Below, piece by piece: positions 1 to 7,239 of a stretch of DNA of 16,459 nt. The DNA is from UCB3 sp964415605 (GTDB lineage Bacteria; Chloroflexota; Anaerolineae; Epilineales; Epilineaceae). Within the stretch, counting starts at the first letter, position 1; every line of letters starts with the position of its first letter. A program made the position numbers and the translations under genes. The notes beneath the pieces are model-generated. The model saw nothing but the letters and a program-made list of their open reading frames with translations, had not been told where the DNA came from and did no database searches. The stretch lies in the NCBI GenBank assembly GCA_964415605.1, contig CAYQBA010000104.1, positions 1 through 16,459 on the forward strand. The letters run 5' to 3'.

Positions 1-159
1 ACGGCGACACCGCCGCCAGCCAGCGCGACGCCGGCGCCGGCGACCGCCATGCCCGCCACCGCGACTGCGGCACCGCCGACCGAGCCGCCGCCGACCGAGC
101 CGCCGCCGGCGCCACCGACCGCGCCGCCGTTCGTCACCGAAACGCCGGAGAGCGCATGA
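1..159 (+). CDS. C-terminal fragment of a Pro/Thr/Ala-rich protein (5' end outside window)
   Basis: Frame 1 is open from the first base to a TGA at 157-159, giving 52 residues made almost only of Ala, Pro and Thr with a few Glu, ending FVTETPESA. No folded domain or catalytic motif is visible. Such tails are common as linkers or surface-exposed ends of secreted or membrane proteins in Chloroflexota, but the body of the protein is outside the window, so its function cannot be given. The stop overlaps the start of the first M42 peptidase gene (ATGA at 156-159), which suggests co-transcription and translational coupling. The Pro-rich composition comes partly from a short tandem DNA repeat at 76-105. 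Confidence 0.6.
   Translation, partial: TATPPPASATPAPATAMPATATAAPPTEPPPTEPPPAPPTAPPFVTETPESA
76..105 (+). repeat. 15-bp tandem repeat, two copies, coding TEPPP
   Basis: CCGACCGAGCCGCCG occurs at 76-90 and again, identical, at 91-105. It encodes a repeated TEPPP unit in the tail of the truncated first gene. It is a simple coding repeat that could vary in copy number by slippage. Confidence 0.6.
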
Positions 160-1268
160 GCCTGGATGCTGAGCACTGGCTGGCCCGCCTGACAGAGGCG
201 CCCGGCGTCAGCGGACACGAGTCCGACGTCGCCGACGCCATCCGCGCCGCGTGGGCGCCGTTCGCCGACGAGATCCGTGAGGATGCGTTGGGCAACGTCA
301 TCGCCGTCCGCCATGGCGCGATCCATCGCGCCGGCCAGACAACGGAAGCCGGCACGGTGGCCGTGCCGTCGATCCTGCTGGCCAGCCACCAGGACGAGAT
401 CGGCCTCATGGTCACCGGCATCGAGGCGGGCGGCTTCCTCCGCTTCACGACCGTCGGCGGGTGGGACGCACGGGTGATCGTGGCGCAGCCCGTGACGGTG
501 CACGGGCGCGCGCCGCTGCCTGGCGTGGTGGGCACGCGGCCGCCGCACGTGCTGGGCTCGGAGCAGCGGGCCAAGGCCGTGCCGATCGACGAGCTGTTCG
601 TGGACCTCGGCCTGCCGGAGGCCGAGGTGCGCGCGGGGGTGCGTGTCGGCGATGTCATCACGATGCGCCGGCGCACGACCCGATTGCAGGGCGATCGGTG
701 GACCGGCAAGGCGATGGACAATCGCGCCTCGGTGCTCGCCGTCACCCTCGCGCTCGAGGCGCTGGTGGGGCGCAGCCACGCATGGGACGTCCTGGCGGTC
801 GCCACCGTGCAAGAAGAGGTCGGGCTCAAGGGCGCGGCGACCGCGGCGTGGGGCATCGCGCCAACCCTGGCCATCGCCGTCGACGTGTCGTTCGCCCGGC
901 AGCCCGGCGTTGGCGATGTCAGCTACAAGCTCGGCGGCGGCCCGCTGCTCGGCTTTGGGCCCAACATCCACCCGCGGCTGTTCGAAGGGCTGCGCGCGGC
1001 GGCCGAACAGCTCGAGATGGGGCACCATGTCGAGCCGATCGCCGGGGCCAGCGGCACCGACGCGTGGGCGATCCAGGTGGCGCGGGCGGGCATTCCCACC
1101 GGGCTCATCGGGATCCCGATCCGCTACATGCACTCCACCGTCGAGACGGTGGCGTTGCCGGATATCCAGCGCGCCGGGCGGCTGATGGCCCACTACGTCT
1201 GCAGCCTCACGGCCGAATCGGCCGACGGCTGGGTCGACGACGTGGCGTGGTGGGACGAGAGCGACTGA
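156..1268 (+). CDS. M42 family metallopeptidase (aminopeptidase/endoglucanase-type), paralogue 1
   Basis: 370 residues, the usual length for M42 (TET/FrvX/YsdC-type) di-metal aminopeptidases, which trim peptides in the cytoplasm as large oligomers. The metal-site residues can all be placed: H78 and D80 in SHQDEIG, D188 in MDNR, E220-E221 in VQEEVG (base and ligand), D243 in AVDV, and H326 in RYMHS. The N-terminal LTEAPGVSGHE is the typical M42 opening. The first motif reads SHQDE where AHMDE is usual. No signal peptide is seen. The ATG at 156 follows GGAGAG at close spacing and overlaps the upstream stop by four bases; the next M42 gene begins 11 bases downstream. The family call is secure; substrate preference (acidic, neutral or basic N-termini) cannot be read from the sequence. 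Confidence 0.93.
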   Translation: MSLDAEHWLARLTEAPGVSGHESDVADAIRAAWAPFADEIREDALGNVIAVRHGAIHRAGQTTEAGTVAVPSILLASHQDEIGLMVTGIEAGGFLRFTTVGGWDARVIVAQPVTVHGRAPLPGVVGTRPPHVLGSEQRAKAVPIDELFVDLGLPEAEVRAGVRVGDVITMRRRTTRLQGDRWTGKAMDNRASVLAVTLALEALVGRSHAWDVLAVATVQEEVGLKGAATAAWGIAPTLAIAVDVSFARQPGVGDVSYKLGGGPLLGFGPNIHPRLFEGLRAAAEQLEMGHHVEPIAGASGTDAWAIQVARAGIPTGLIGIPIRYMHSTVETVALPDIQRAGRLMAHYVCSLTAESADGWVDDVAWWDESD

Positions 1269-1279
1269 AGGGGGCACGT

Positions 1280-2338
1280 GTGGATGTCGACCTGCTGCGG
1301 CGCCTGAGCGAGGCGCCGGGCGTATCGGGCAACGAGGCGGCGGTCCGGCGGATCGTCGCCGAGAGCGTCCGCGACCGCGCCGACCGGTTGTGGGCCGACG
1401 CGATCGGCAACGTCTTCGCGCTGCGGCGGGCAGCCCCGGCGGGGGCGCCTCCGGCTGACGCGGGCAACGGCTTCCGCGTGATGGTGGCCGCGCACATGGA
1501 CGAAGTCGGCCTGATGGTCACCGATATCGGCGACGATGGTGCGCTGTCGTTCGAAGCCGTCGGCGGCATCGACGCCCGGGTGTTGGTCAGCCAGCCCGTG
1601 CGGGTGGGCGGCGCCGGCGTGCCCGGGGTGATCGGGGTCAAGCCGGTACACCTGACGGCCGCGGGAGACCGCGGGCAGGCGGCATCCATCAAGAGCCTGC
1701 GGATCGATATCGGCGCGGACGGCAAGGACGCGGCCGCCCGCCTGGTCAAGCGCGGCGACTACGCCGTGTTCGCCACCGAGATGCTCGACCTCGGCCCGAC
1801 ACTGCTCGGCAAGGCCTTCGACGACCGCGGTGGATGTGCGATGCTGGTCGACCTCCTGGCGGACCGCTACCCGTTCGACGTCTGCGGCGTCTTCACCGTG
1901 CAAGAAGAGGTCGGCCTCCGGGGGGCGCGGGTGGCGGCGCATGCCCTGGCCCCGAGCGCCGCGTTCGTTCTGGAATGCGGGATGACCGACGACACGCCCA
2001 AGCAGCGCGACGACACGCCGGTGATGCGTCTGGGGCATGGCCCGGCCATCACGGTCATGGACAGCACGATGGTCGCGGATCCGCGGCTGGTCCGGCACCT
2101 CGTCGCCACCGCCGAGGCCGAGGGGATTCCTCATCAGATCCGTGCCCCCAAGGGCGGCGGAACCGACGGCGGGCGGATCCACCTGGCGCGGGAGGGCGTG
2201 CCCACGGCGGTCGTGTCCATCCCGTGCCGGTACCTGCACGGCCCGGCCAGCCTGATCGACAAGTCAGATTTCGAAAACGCCGTGCGGCTGGTCCGCACGG
2301 CGCTGCACCGGTTGACGCCCGAGGTCGTCGCGCGATGA
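1280..2338 (+). CDS. M42 family metallopeptidase, paralogue 2
   Basis: 352 residues from a GTG at 1280, chosen because AAGGGGG (1268-1274) lies five bases upstream and the protein then starts with LLRRLSEAPGVSGNE, aligned with the openings of its two neighbours. The frame stays open further upstream, but that part is only antiphase reading of paralogue 1. Metal-site residues: H72 and D74 (AHMDEVG), D181 (AFDDRGG), E209-E210 (VQEEVG), E232 (VLECG) where the paralogues have Asp, and H320 (RYLHG). Glu at the E232 position and Gly after the last His set it apart from its neighbours, so metal affinity or specificity may differ. No secretion signal, so it is probably cytoplasmic. Its stop overlaps the next start (ATGA at 2335-2338). 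The family is sure; whether it is a fully active aminopeptidase is not. Confidence 0.92.
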   Translation: MDVDLLRRLSEAPGVSGNEAAVRRIVAESVRDRADRLWADAIGNVFALRRAAPAGAPPADAGNGFRVMVAAHMDEVGLMVTDIGDDGALSFEAVGGIDARVLVSQPVRVGGAGVPGVIGVKPVHLTAAGDRGQAASIKSLRIDIGADGKDAAARLVKRGDYAVFATEMLDLGPTLLGKAFDDRGGCAMLVDLLADRYPFDVCGVFTVQEEVGLRGARVAAHALAPSAAFVLECGMTDDTPKQRDDTPVMRLGHGPAITVMDSTMVADPRLVRHLVATAEAEGIPHQIRAPKGGGTDGGRIHLAREGVPTAVVSIPCRYLHGPASLIDKSDFENAVRLVRTALHRLTPEVVAR

Positions 2339-3348
2339 AGGACGTGATTCAAACGCTTTCCGAGGCGTGGGGGCCCAGCGGGCACGAGGCAGCCGTCCGT
2401 GAGACCGTCCTGCGCCTCCTCGAAGGCCACGTCGACGAGGTCCGCGTCGATGCCATGGGCAACCTGATCACCCGCAAGGCGGCCGCCGGAGGCAGCGCCG
2501 GCGCCCCCAAGGTGATGTTGGCGGCGCACATGGACGAGATCGGCATCATCGTCACGCACGTCGACGCCGAGGGCTTCCTGCGCTTCGCCCCCGTCGGCGG
2601 CATCCTGACGGGCAACCTCATCGGCACGCGCGTCGAGTTCGAGGACGGCACCGTCGGCGTGATCGGCAGCGAGAAGCGCGACGACGTCGGCAAGGCGCCG
2701 AAGCTGGACGAGCTGTTCGTCGACGTCGGGGCGCGCGCGCGCCCCGACGTGCGCCAGAAGGTTGGCGACGCGGCGGCCTTCCGACATGCGGTCGACTGGT
2801 CCGACGCCCGCCCCATCACGCCCAACCACGACGACCGCATCGGATGCGCCGTCCTGGTCGAGACGCTGCGGCGCCTGGCGCCCGGCCCGAACGAGGTGTA
2901 CGGCGTGTTCACGGTGCAGGAGGAGATCGGCGTGCGCGGCGCCGGCACCAGCGCCTTCGGCGTGGCCCCGGACGTCGCGATCGCCCTGGACGTCACGGGA
3001 ACGGGCGACACCCCCGAGGCGAGGCCCATGGCCGTTCGGCTCGGGCTTGGGCCGGCCGTCAAGGTCAAGGACGGCGGGATGATCGCCCATCGGGGCGTGC
3101 GCGCCTTGATGGAACGGCGGGCCGCGGAGGCCGGGATCGCGGTGCAGCTCGAGGTCCTGACCGGCGGGACGACGGATGCCATGGCCATCCAGACCAGCCG
3201 CGCCGGCGTCCCGACTGGAGCGCTCTCGATCCCGTCACGCTACGTCCACACCGCCAGCCAGATGGTGGACCTGGCCGACGTCGAGGGGGCCGTGCAACTG
3301 CTGGTCGCGATCGTGTCGCGGCCATTGGAGGGGTTGGCGGGTAGCTGA
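2335..3348 (+). CDS. M42 family metallopeptidase, paralogue 3
   Basis: 337 residues. The ATG at 2335 overlaps the previous stop by four bases and follows GAGGTC at 2321-2326. The opening (LSEAWGPSGHE) and metal-site residues are those of M42: H65 and D67 (AHMDEIG), D166 (HDDRIG), E196-E197 (VQEEIG), D219 (ALDV) and H305 (RYVHT). The segment before the bridging Asp reads ITPNHDDR instead of the usual GKAxDNR, so the Lys found in both sister proteins is absent. The middle of the gene holds a perfect 28-bp palindrome (2723-2750). The three adjacent paralogues suggest local duplication and divergence, and could form mixed oligomers as described for archaeal TET peptidases; the mixed assembly is inference. 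Last gene of the plus-strand run. Confidence 0.93.
   Translation: MKDVIQTLSEAWGPSGHEAAVRETVLRLLEGHVDEVRVDAMGNLITRKAAAGGSAGAPKVMLAAHMDEIGIIVTHVDAEGFLRFAPVGGILTGNLIGTRVEFEDGTVGVIGSEKRDDVGKAPKLDELFVDVGARARPDVRQKVGDAAAFRHAVDWSDARPITPNHDDRIGCAVLVETLRRLAPGPNEVYGVFTVQEEIGVRGAGTSAFGVAPDVAIALDVTGTGDTPEARPMAVRLGLGPAVKVKDGGMIAHRGVRALMERRAAEAGIAVQLEVLTGGTTDAMAIQTSRAGVPTGALSIPSRYVHTASQMVDLADVEGAVQLLVAIVSRPLEGLAGS
2723..2750. repeat. Perfect 28-bp palindrome inside the third M42 gene
   Basis: The sequence reads ACGTCGGGG, then five CG dinucleotides, then CCCCGACGT; the two arms are exact reverse complements and the centre is self-complementary, so all 28 bases form one dyad. It encodes DVGARARPDV in the M42 protein. 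The symmetry stops at 2722/2751. It could form a cruciform, Z-DNA or an mRNA hairpin, or be a chance result of GC-rich coding. Confidence 0.75.
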
Positions 3349-3410
3349 CGTCGAAGGCGCCGCGCCTCACCCGCCGGGTGCCCGCGCCCTGCCTCGAGCC
3401 AGATCGGATC

Positions 3411-3440
3411 TTGCGACGCCGGGCTTGGCCCGGGTATAAT
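3411..3440 (+). promoter_or_regulatory. Sigma70-type promoter for the small membrane protein gene
   Basis: TTGCGA (3411-3416), an 18-base spacer and a consensus TATAAT (3435-3440) lie in the 186-base gap after the M42 run. Transcription would start near 3447, leaving a leader of about 88 bases before the ATG at 3535. A tight CACCC/GGGTG hairpin at 3368-3380 lies just before it, without a T-run. The exact -10 in such GC-rich DNA makes this the best promoter in the window. Confidence 0.7.
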
Positions 3441-3534
3441 CGGACGTCGACCGCTCGGATCCAAGAGCGCCATCGCATCCCGCGCAGCGCCGACGCCGCC
3501 CCCGCCGCGCCACCACCGTGAGAGAGGAACATCC

Positions 3535-3786
3535 ATGGCCCGCCATTCCCAGCCCCGCCGCCGGCCGCCTTCGGCGCCGTCGCCCTTCAACCCGGCCGCC
3601 GCGACCCCGCGTGCCCGCCCGCTGGCGGCATCGGGCGCGCGGGCGGCCGCGGCACCGGCGGCGATGGCCTCCGCGCCAGAGAACCTCGACGAGGCCTATG
3701 CCCACGTGCGCCGCGACCTCACCCGGATCATCGTCCTGATGGTGGTGCTGTTGTCCGGGATCTACGCCTCGCAGTTCCTGTTCTAG
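3535..3786 (+). CDS. Small hypothetical membrane protein with C-terminal TM segment
   Basis: 83 residues, no family recognised. The ATG at 3535 follows AGAGAGGA with proper spacing. Residues 1-45 are basic and rich in Pro/Ala (probably disordered), residues 48-63 form a short charged stretch (ENLDEAYAHVRRDLTR), and residues 64-83 are hydrophobic (IIVLMVVLLSGIYASQFLF), ending at the last residue. This suggests a tail-anchored or single-pass protein with its N-terminus in the cytoplasm. It has its own promoter and is convergent with the next gene, ten bases away. The strong start signals make it credible despite its length and composition. Role unknown. Confidence 0.65.
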   Translation: MARHSQPRRRPPSAPSPFNPAAATPRARPLAASGARAAAAPAAMASAPENLDEAYAHVRRDLTRIIVLMVVLLSGIYASQFLF

Positions 3787-3796
3787 CCGCCGCGAC

Positions 3797-4594
3797 TCAT
3801 ACCACGGTCGGCTCGATGACCCCGATCTCGGGCGGGGGCGCCGAGTCCGGCTCCGGGAGGGCCACAAGGCCGCACGCCGCGAGCGCCAGGCCGGTGATGA
3901 GATGTCCGGCGAGGCAGGCCAGCGTGTTCCCGGTGAGCACGAACAGCAGCGCGCTCAACACGGCGAGGCTCGCGTGCCGGGCCCGCTCGGCCAGCGCGTC
4001 GACGTCGTGGATGGCGGCCCGGGTGGCCGGGTTCATCCAGGCCTCGATGCCCAGGAGCCCAAGGGCCAGGAAGACCCCCGCCGTGCGGTGTCCGCCGAGG
4101 CCGAGCGACAACGCGCCCGCCCGGAAGAACGCCCAATGGGCCTCCTGCCACAAGGCCGCCAGCGCGAGGTGCCCGGCGAGGGCGGGCTCGGGCATGCGGA
4201 ACGCCAGCCGCCGCGCGCCGTCCGCGTGGACGTGGTACCACCAGCGCCCGCCGGCGACCATCGCCCAGGCGGCCACGGATCCCGCCGCCACGGCGGCGAC
4301 GGACGCCCAGGCGATGCCATCGCCGGCCGAGCCAGGCGGCGCGTCGGGCATCGGCAGCCCGAGGTTGGCCGCGTGCAGCCCCGGCACCCGCATCCACACG
4401 GCCAGCACCGGGACGCCGAGCATGTAGCCGGCGAATGCCACGGCCTCGGCGCGCGCCGAGGCCGCCCAGGCCGGCCACCATCCGGGCGTCGTGCCGCTCC
4501 GCGCGGCCCAGGCGAGGTTGGTGGCCGCGGCATAGAGCATCATCGACACGGCGAGCCACGCCAACACGTGGCCGCCGGCGAGGTCGGTGCTCAT
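3797..4594 (-). CDS. Multi-pass integral membrane protein, function unknown (distant CPBP-like?)
   Basis: 265 residues with about six hydrophobic segments: near 10-30, 48-68, 95-113, 138-150, 171-185 and 208-246. Residues 150-160 read QEAHWAFFRAG, and near residues 222-235 there is a segment with N223 and H231. Their order loosely recalls the EExxxR and late Asn/His motifs of CPBP intramembrane proteases (the family of Rce1), but the Glu pair is replaced by His-Trp, so I do not call it a protease. Conserved-looking Trp/His residues (WWYHVHADG, near 118-126) lie in a loop. The ATG at 4594 has no clear ribosome site and sits about nine bases after a possible -10, so the mRNA may be leaderless. 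It is alone on its strand here, divergent from the recombinase gene. The coding call is fairly sure; the function is not known. Confidence 0.7.
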   Translation of the reverse strand: MSTDLAGGHVLAWLAVSMMLYAAATNLAWAARSGTTPGWWPAWAASARAEAVAFAGYMLGVPVLAVWMRVPGLHAANLGLPMPDAPPGSAGDGIAWASVAAVAAGSVAAWAMVAGGRWWYHVHADGARRLAFRMPEPALAGHLALAALWQEAHWAFFRAGALSLGLGGHRTAGVFLALGLLGIEAWMNPATRAAIHDVDALAERARHASLAVLSALLFVLTGNTLACLAGHLITGLALAACGLVALPEPDSAPPPEIGVIEPTVV

Positions 4595-4603
4595 GATGCG
4601 ATG

Positions 4604-4609
4604 ATCATA
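4604..4609 (-). promoter_or_regulatory. Possible -10 element (leaderless start) for the minus-strand membrane protein
   Basis: On the minus strand TATGAT (4609 to 4604) ends nine bases before the ATG at 4594, and no Shine-Dalgarno sequence precedes that ATG. No good -35 lies 16-18 bases upstream. If real, transcription would start within a few bases of the start codon. Confidence 0.3.
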
Positions 4610-4661
4610 TCACAGGCCGGCCGGCGCGGCCCCGTCACACCGCCGGGGGTTTCCCGTGGCC

Positions 4662-4690
4662 TTGCGCGATTATGCAAAGCCGTATAGACT
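4662..4690 (+). promoter_or_regulatory. Candidate promoter for the recombinase operon
   Basis: TTGCGC (4662-4667), 17 bases, then TAGACT (4685-4690) precede the recombinase GTG at 4746. Four of six bases match consensus in both boxes. It sits in the only relatively A/T-rich patch of the 151-base divergent gap. Confidence 0.5.
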
Positions 4691-4745
4691 AGGCGAGCGA
4701 CTGGGAGCGGGATCAAGGCGCACCGCATCCCCGAAAGGAGCCGCC

Positions 4746-5618
4746 GTGCAGGAACATATCGAGGCCTTCCTTCAGCACATCGAGGTCCAGCGGGGCTACA
4801 GCGCCCACACGTTGACCGCGTACCGCAACGACCTCGGCCAGTTCGCCGCGTTTGCCCGGCGCGGGCGCGACGGCCTGATCTGGCCCGCCGTCACGGCCAC
4901 GGACGTCGCCGCGTACGTCGTCCACCTGCGCGAGCGCGGCTACCTCCAGGCCACGATCGCCCGCAAGGTCGCGGCCACCAAGAGCTTCTTCCACTATCTG
5001 GTCACCGTCGGTGCCGTGGCCACGGACCCGACGGCGTCGCTCGAGGCGCCGCACGTCGAGCGGCGCGCGCCCCACACGCTCGGCGACGAGGACGTCGATC
5101 GACTCCTGTCCGAACCGCTGCGGGGCTCCGGCCCGAAGGCCTTGCGTGACGCCGCCATGATCGAAGTCCTCTACGCGACCGGCATGCGGGTGAGCGAGCT
5201 GGTGGCGCTGAACACCGGCGACGTCAACCTCGCATCCGGAACGGTGCGCTGTTTCGGCAAGGCGCAGAAGGAGCGCGTGATCCCGATGCCGATCCGCGCG
5301 GTTCGGGCGTTGCGCGATTACCTCGATGAGGGCCGCGTGGCGTACCTCAAGAACCGCGACGAGCGGGCGCTCTTCCTGAACCCCCGCGGCGCCCGGCTCA
5401 CCCGCCAGGGCTTGTGGCTCATCATCAAGGAGTATGTCGACAGCGCCGGGATCCGCGTGCCGGTCACGCCGCACACGCTGCGCCACAGCTTCGCCGCCCA
5501 CCTGCTCCACGACGGGGCGGGCCTCCGCGAGGTCCAGCGCCTGCTCGGCCATGCCAACCTGTCGACGACCCAGATGTACTCCGGTCTCGCCGCGGCCCGG
5601 CCGGCGACCGACGCATGA
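4746..5618 (+). CDS. xerC: Tyrosine recombinase XerC/XerD family
   Basis: 290 residues, the standard Xer length. Cuts and rejoins DNA through a phosphotyrosine link; Xer proteins resolve chromosome dimers at dif. All catalytic residues are present: R148 (ATGMRVSEL), K172 (FGKAQKE), H243 and R246 (PHTLRH), H269 (LLGHANLSTTQ) and nucleophile Y278 (MYSG). Residues 1-85 form the SAM-like N-terminal core-binding domain. The GTG at 4746 is chosen because AAAGGAG (4734-4740) precedes it and residue numbering then matches E. coli XerD nearly exactly; an upstream ATG at 4656 in the same frame would overlap the promoter. The tail after Tyr is a little divergent (GLAAARPATDA). XerC and XerD cannot be told apart from this alone. 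No phage or integron genes are nearby, so a housekeeping role is likelier than mobile-element integration. It overlaps or abuts the PH/SHOCT gene. Confidence 0.92.
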   Translation: MQEHIEAFLQHIEVQRGYSAHTLTAYRNDLGQFAAFARRGRDGLIWPAVTATDVAAYVVHLRERGYLQATIARKVAATKSFFHYLVTVGAVATDPTASLEAPHVERRAPHTLGDEDVDRLLSEPLRGSGPKALRDAAMIEVLYATGMRVSELVALNTGDVNLASGTVRCFGKAQKERVIPMPIRAVRALRDYLDEGRVAYLKNRDERALFLNPRGARLTRQGLWLIIKEYVDSAGIRVPVTPHTLRHSFAAHLLHDGAGLREVQRLLGHANLSTTQMYSGLAAARPATDA

Positions 5619-5629
5619 TCGAGGCATCC

Positions 5630-6283
5630 ATGAGCGACGGCTACGTGAACGCGTTGTTGGCGACCGGCGAGACGGTGCAGCGCAAGGCCCGGCAGCACTG
5701 GATCGTCGTGGCGCAGTCCGTGGCGGTCAACGGCATCGGCGCGCTCCTGGCGCTTGCCGTGGCTGCCTGGGCGGGCGGCGACGGCGCGGCGACGGTCGGC
5801 ACGGCCAGCCCGGTCGTGTTCTGGCTCGCGGCGGTTGCGGCGCTCTGGGCGCTCTCGAGCCTCGTGTTGGCGCTGGCACGGTGGTGGAACAAGTTGTACA
5901 TCGTCACCACGCGGCGCGTGATGGAGGTCAACGGGCTCGTGGCCAAGACCGTGACCGACTCCAACCTCGACAAGGTCAACGACGTCGTCTTGCGGCAGAC
6001 CGCCCTCGGTCGAATCCTCGACTACGGCGAGATCGAGATCATCACCGGGAGCGACATCGGCCTCAACCGCTTCGAGTGGATCGCGGACCCGCTGGGCTTC
6101 AAGCGGGTGATGCTCGACAACAAGGAAGACTTCGACGCCATCGCGCGGGTCGCCGGCGCGGGCGGGCAGGCCCCGGTCGACATCCCGGCCGCCATCGAGC
6201 GCCTGGGCGGCTTGCGCGAGCGTGGCCTGATCAGCCCCGAGGAGTTCGAGCGCAAGAAGGCCGAGCTCCTGGGCCGCCTCTGA
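5630..6283 (+). CDS. Two-TM PH-domain protein with C-terminal SHOCT domain
   Basis: 217 residues from the ATG at 5630 (preceded by GAGG); an in-frame ATG at 5615 overlaps the recombinase stop by four bases and would add five residues. Two hydrophobic segments (about 24-48 and 61-83) are followed by a bacterial pleckstrin-homology-like domain (about 88-170) with the usual YIVTTRRVMEVNG start and VNDVVLRQTALGRILDYGEI core. A SHOCT motif closes the protein (about 187-216, IERLGGLRERGLISPEEFE). This matches membrane-anchored bPH2/YdbT-like proteins, whose function is mostly unknown; SHOCT motifs are thought to mediate oligomerisation. The domain faces the cytoplasm if both TMs form a hairpin. It lies between the recombinase and nucleoside phosphorylase genes, 16 bases before the latter. 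Confidence 0.85.
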   Translation: MSDGYVNALLATGETVQRKARQHWIVVAQSVAVNGIGALLALAVAAWAGGDGAATVGTASPVVFWLAAVAALWALSSLVLALARWWNKLYIVTTRRVMEVNGLVAKTVTDSNLDKVNDVVLRQTALGRILDYGEIEIITGSDIGLNRFEWIADPLGFKRVMLDNKEDFDAIARVAGAGGQAPVDIPAAIERLGGLRERGLISPEEFERKKAELLGRL

Positions 6284-6299
6284 CCGCGGCCGGTCTGCC

Positions 6300-7187
6300 G
6301 TGGGTGCTGCCGACCCGGCCGCCGCCGCCGCGTTCATCGCGGCCCGCACCGCCTTTCGGCCGGACATCGCGGTCATCGCGGGCTCGGGGCTGTCGGGTCT
6401 GGCCGAGCGCGTGTCCGGCGCCGTGGGTCTCCCGTACGCCGACATCCCGGGCTGGCCCGCCTCGACGGTGGCCGGGCACGCGGGGCGGCTCGTGCTCGGC
6501 CGGCTGGCCGGCCGACCCGTGGCGGTGGCCGCCGGACGGGCACACCTTTACGAGGGCTATTCGCCGACCGACGTCGCGTTCAACGTGCGTGTGCTGCACC
6601 GTCTGGGGGCCTCGACCCTCATCGTGACCAACGCGGCGGGCGGCATCAACGCGGACTACCGCGCGGGCGACGTCATGGTGATCCTCGATCACCTGTTCCT
6701 CCCGGGCATGGCGGGCTTCCACCCGCTGGCCGGCCCCAACGACCCCGGCGTGGGCCCGCGCTTTCCGGGCATGGCCGGCGCCTACCACCCGGGCCTGGCC
6801 GCGTCCGCGCGCCGGCTCGCCGCGGCGCATGGCTTACGCGCCCATGCCGGGGTCTACGCGATGGTCGCCGGCCCGAGCTTCGAGACGCCGGCGGAGCTGC
6901 GATTCCTCCGCGCCGCGGGGGCCGATGCCGTCGGGATGAGCACGGCGCCGGAGGTCGTGGTGGCCCGCCATGCCGGGATGACGGTCCTCGGGCTCTCGCT
7001 GATCACCAACGTCGTGGTGCTCAAGCCCCCGACGACTGCCGACGCCGGGCTCGTCGAAGACTTGCACGCCGAGGTCACCGCGGTCGGCGCGGCGACCGCG
7101 GTGCGCCTGGCCGGCCTCATCGAAGCCGTGATCGCCGCGTTGCCGGCGGCGGGCGGCACGGCGTCGGCCGCGCGCCAGGCGACCTGA
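6300..7187 (+). CDS. punA: Purine nucleoside phosphorylase (PNP, trimeric class)
   Basis: 295 residues. Phosphorolysis of guanosine/inosine-type nucleosides to free base and ribose-1-phosphate, in cytoplasmic purine salvage. Family signatures in order: GSGLSGL (28-34, phosphate site), GHAGRL with H60/R63, GRAHLYEGYSP (R80, H82, E85), TNAAGGI (N111), GPSFETPAE with E195 (base recognition), GMSTAPE (M213) and SLITN with N237. Glu and Asn at the purine contacts favour PNP over methylthioadenosine phosphorylase, which has Ser/Asp there. The GTG at 6300 is the only start giving the full N-terminus; its ribosome site is poor, so it probably depends on coupling with the PH/SHOCT gene 16 bases upstream. 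Last gene of its transcript, facing the CAP gene. Confidence 0.92.
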   Translation: MGAADPAAAAAFIAARTAFRPDIAVIAGSGLSGLAERVSGAVGLPYADIPGWPASTVAGHAGRLVLGRLAGRPVAVAAGRAHLYEGYSPTDVAFNVRVLHRLGASTLIVTNAAGGINADYRAGDVMVILDHLFLPGMAGFHPLAGPNDPGVGPRFPGMAGAYHPGLAASARRLAAAHGLRAHAGVYAMVAGPSFETPAELRFLRAAGADAVGMSTAPEVVVARHAGMTVLGLSLITNVVVLKPPTTADAGLVEDLHAEVTAVGAATAVRLAGLIEAVIAALPAAGGTASAARQAT

Positions 7188-7239
7188 GGCCGCCACGCCG
7201 ACGGCCGACAATTCAACTGCCCTCGCGCCCGCCGATCGA

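Noticed and set aside
1193..2239. Long open frame on the minus strand opposite the second M42 gene
   Set aside because: Composition is Arg/His/Gly-rich low-complexity typical of antiphase reading in GC-rich DNA; the plus strand holds a complete, motif-rich M42 protein.
3368..3380. CACCC/GGGTG hairpin after the M42 run as a terminator
   Set aside because: Short stem with a three-base loop and no T-run; too common in such GC-rich sequence.
4746..5618. Xer-type recombinase as integrase of a mobile element
   Set aside because: No phage, transposon, attachment repeat or tRNA flanks it, and length and residues fit housekeeping Xer proteins.
7188..7207. GGCCG/CGGCC inverted repeat after the PNP stop as a terminator
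   Set aside because: Stem is only five pairs, loop nine bases and no T-run follows on either strand.
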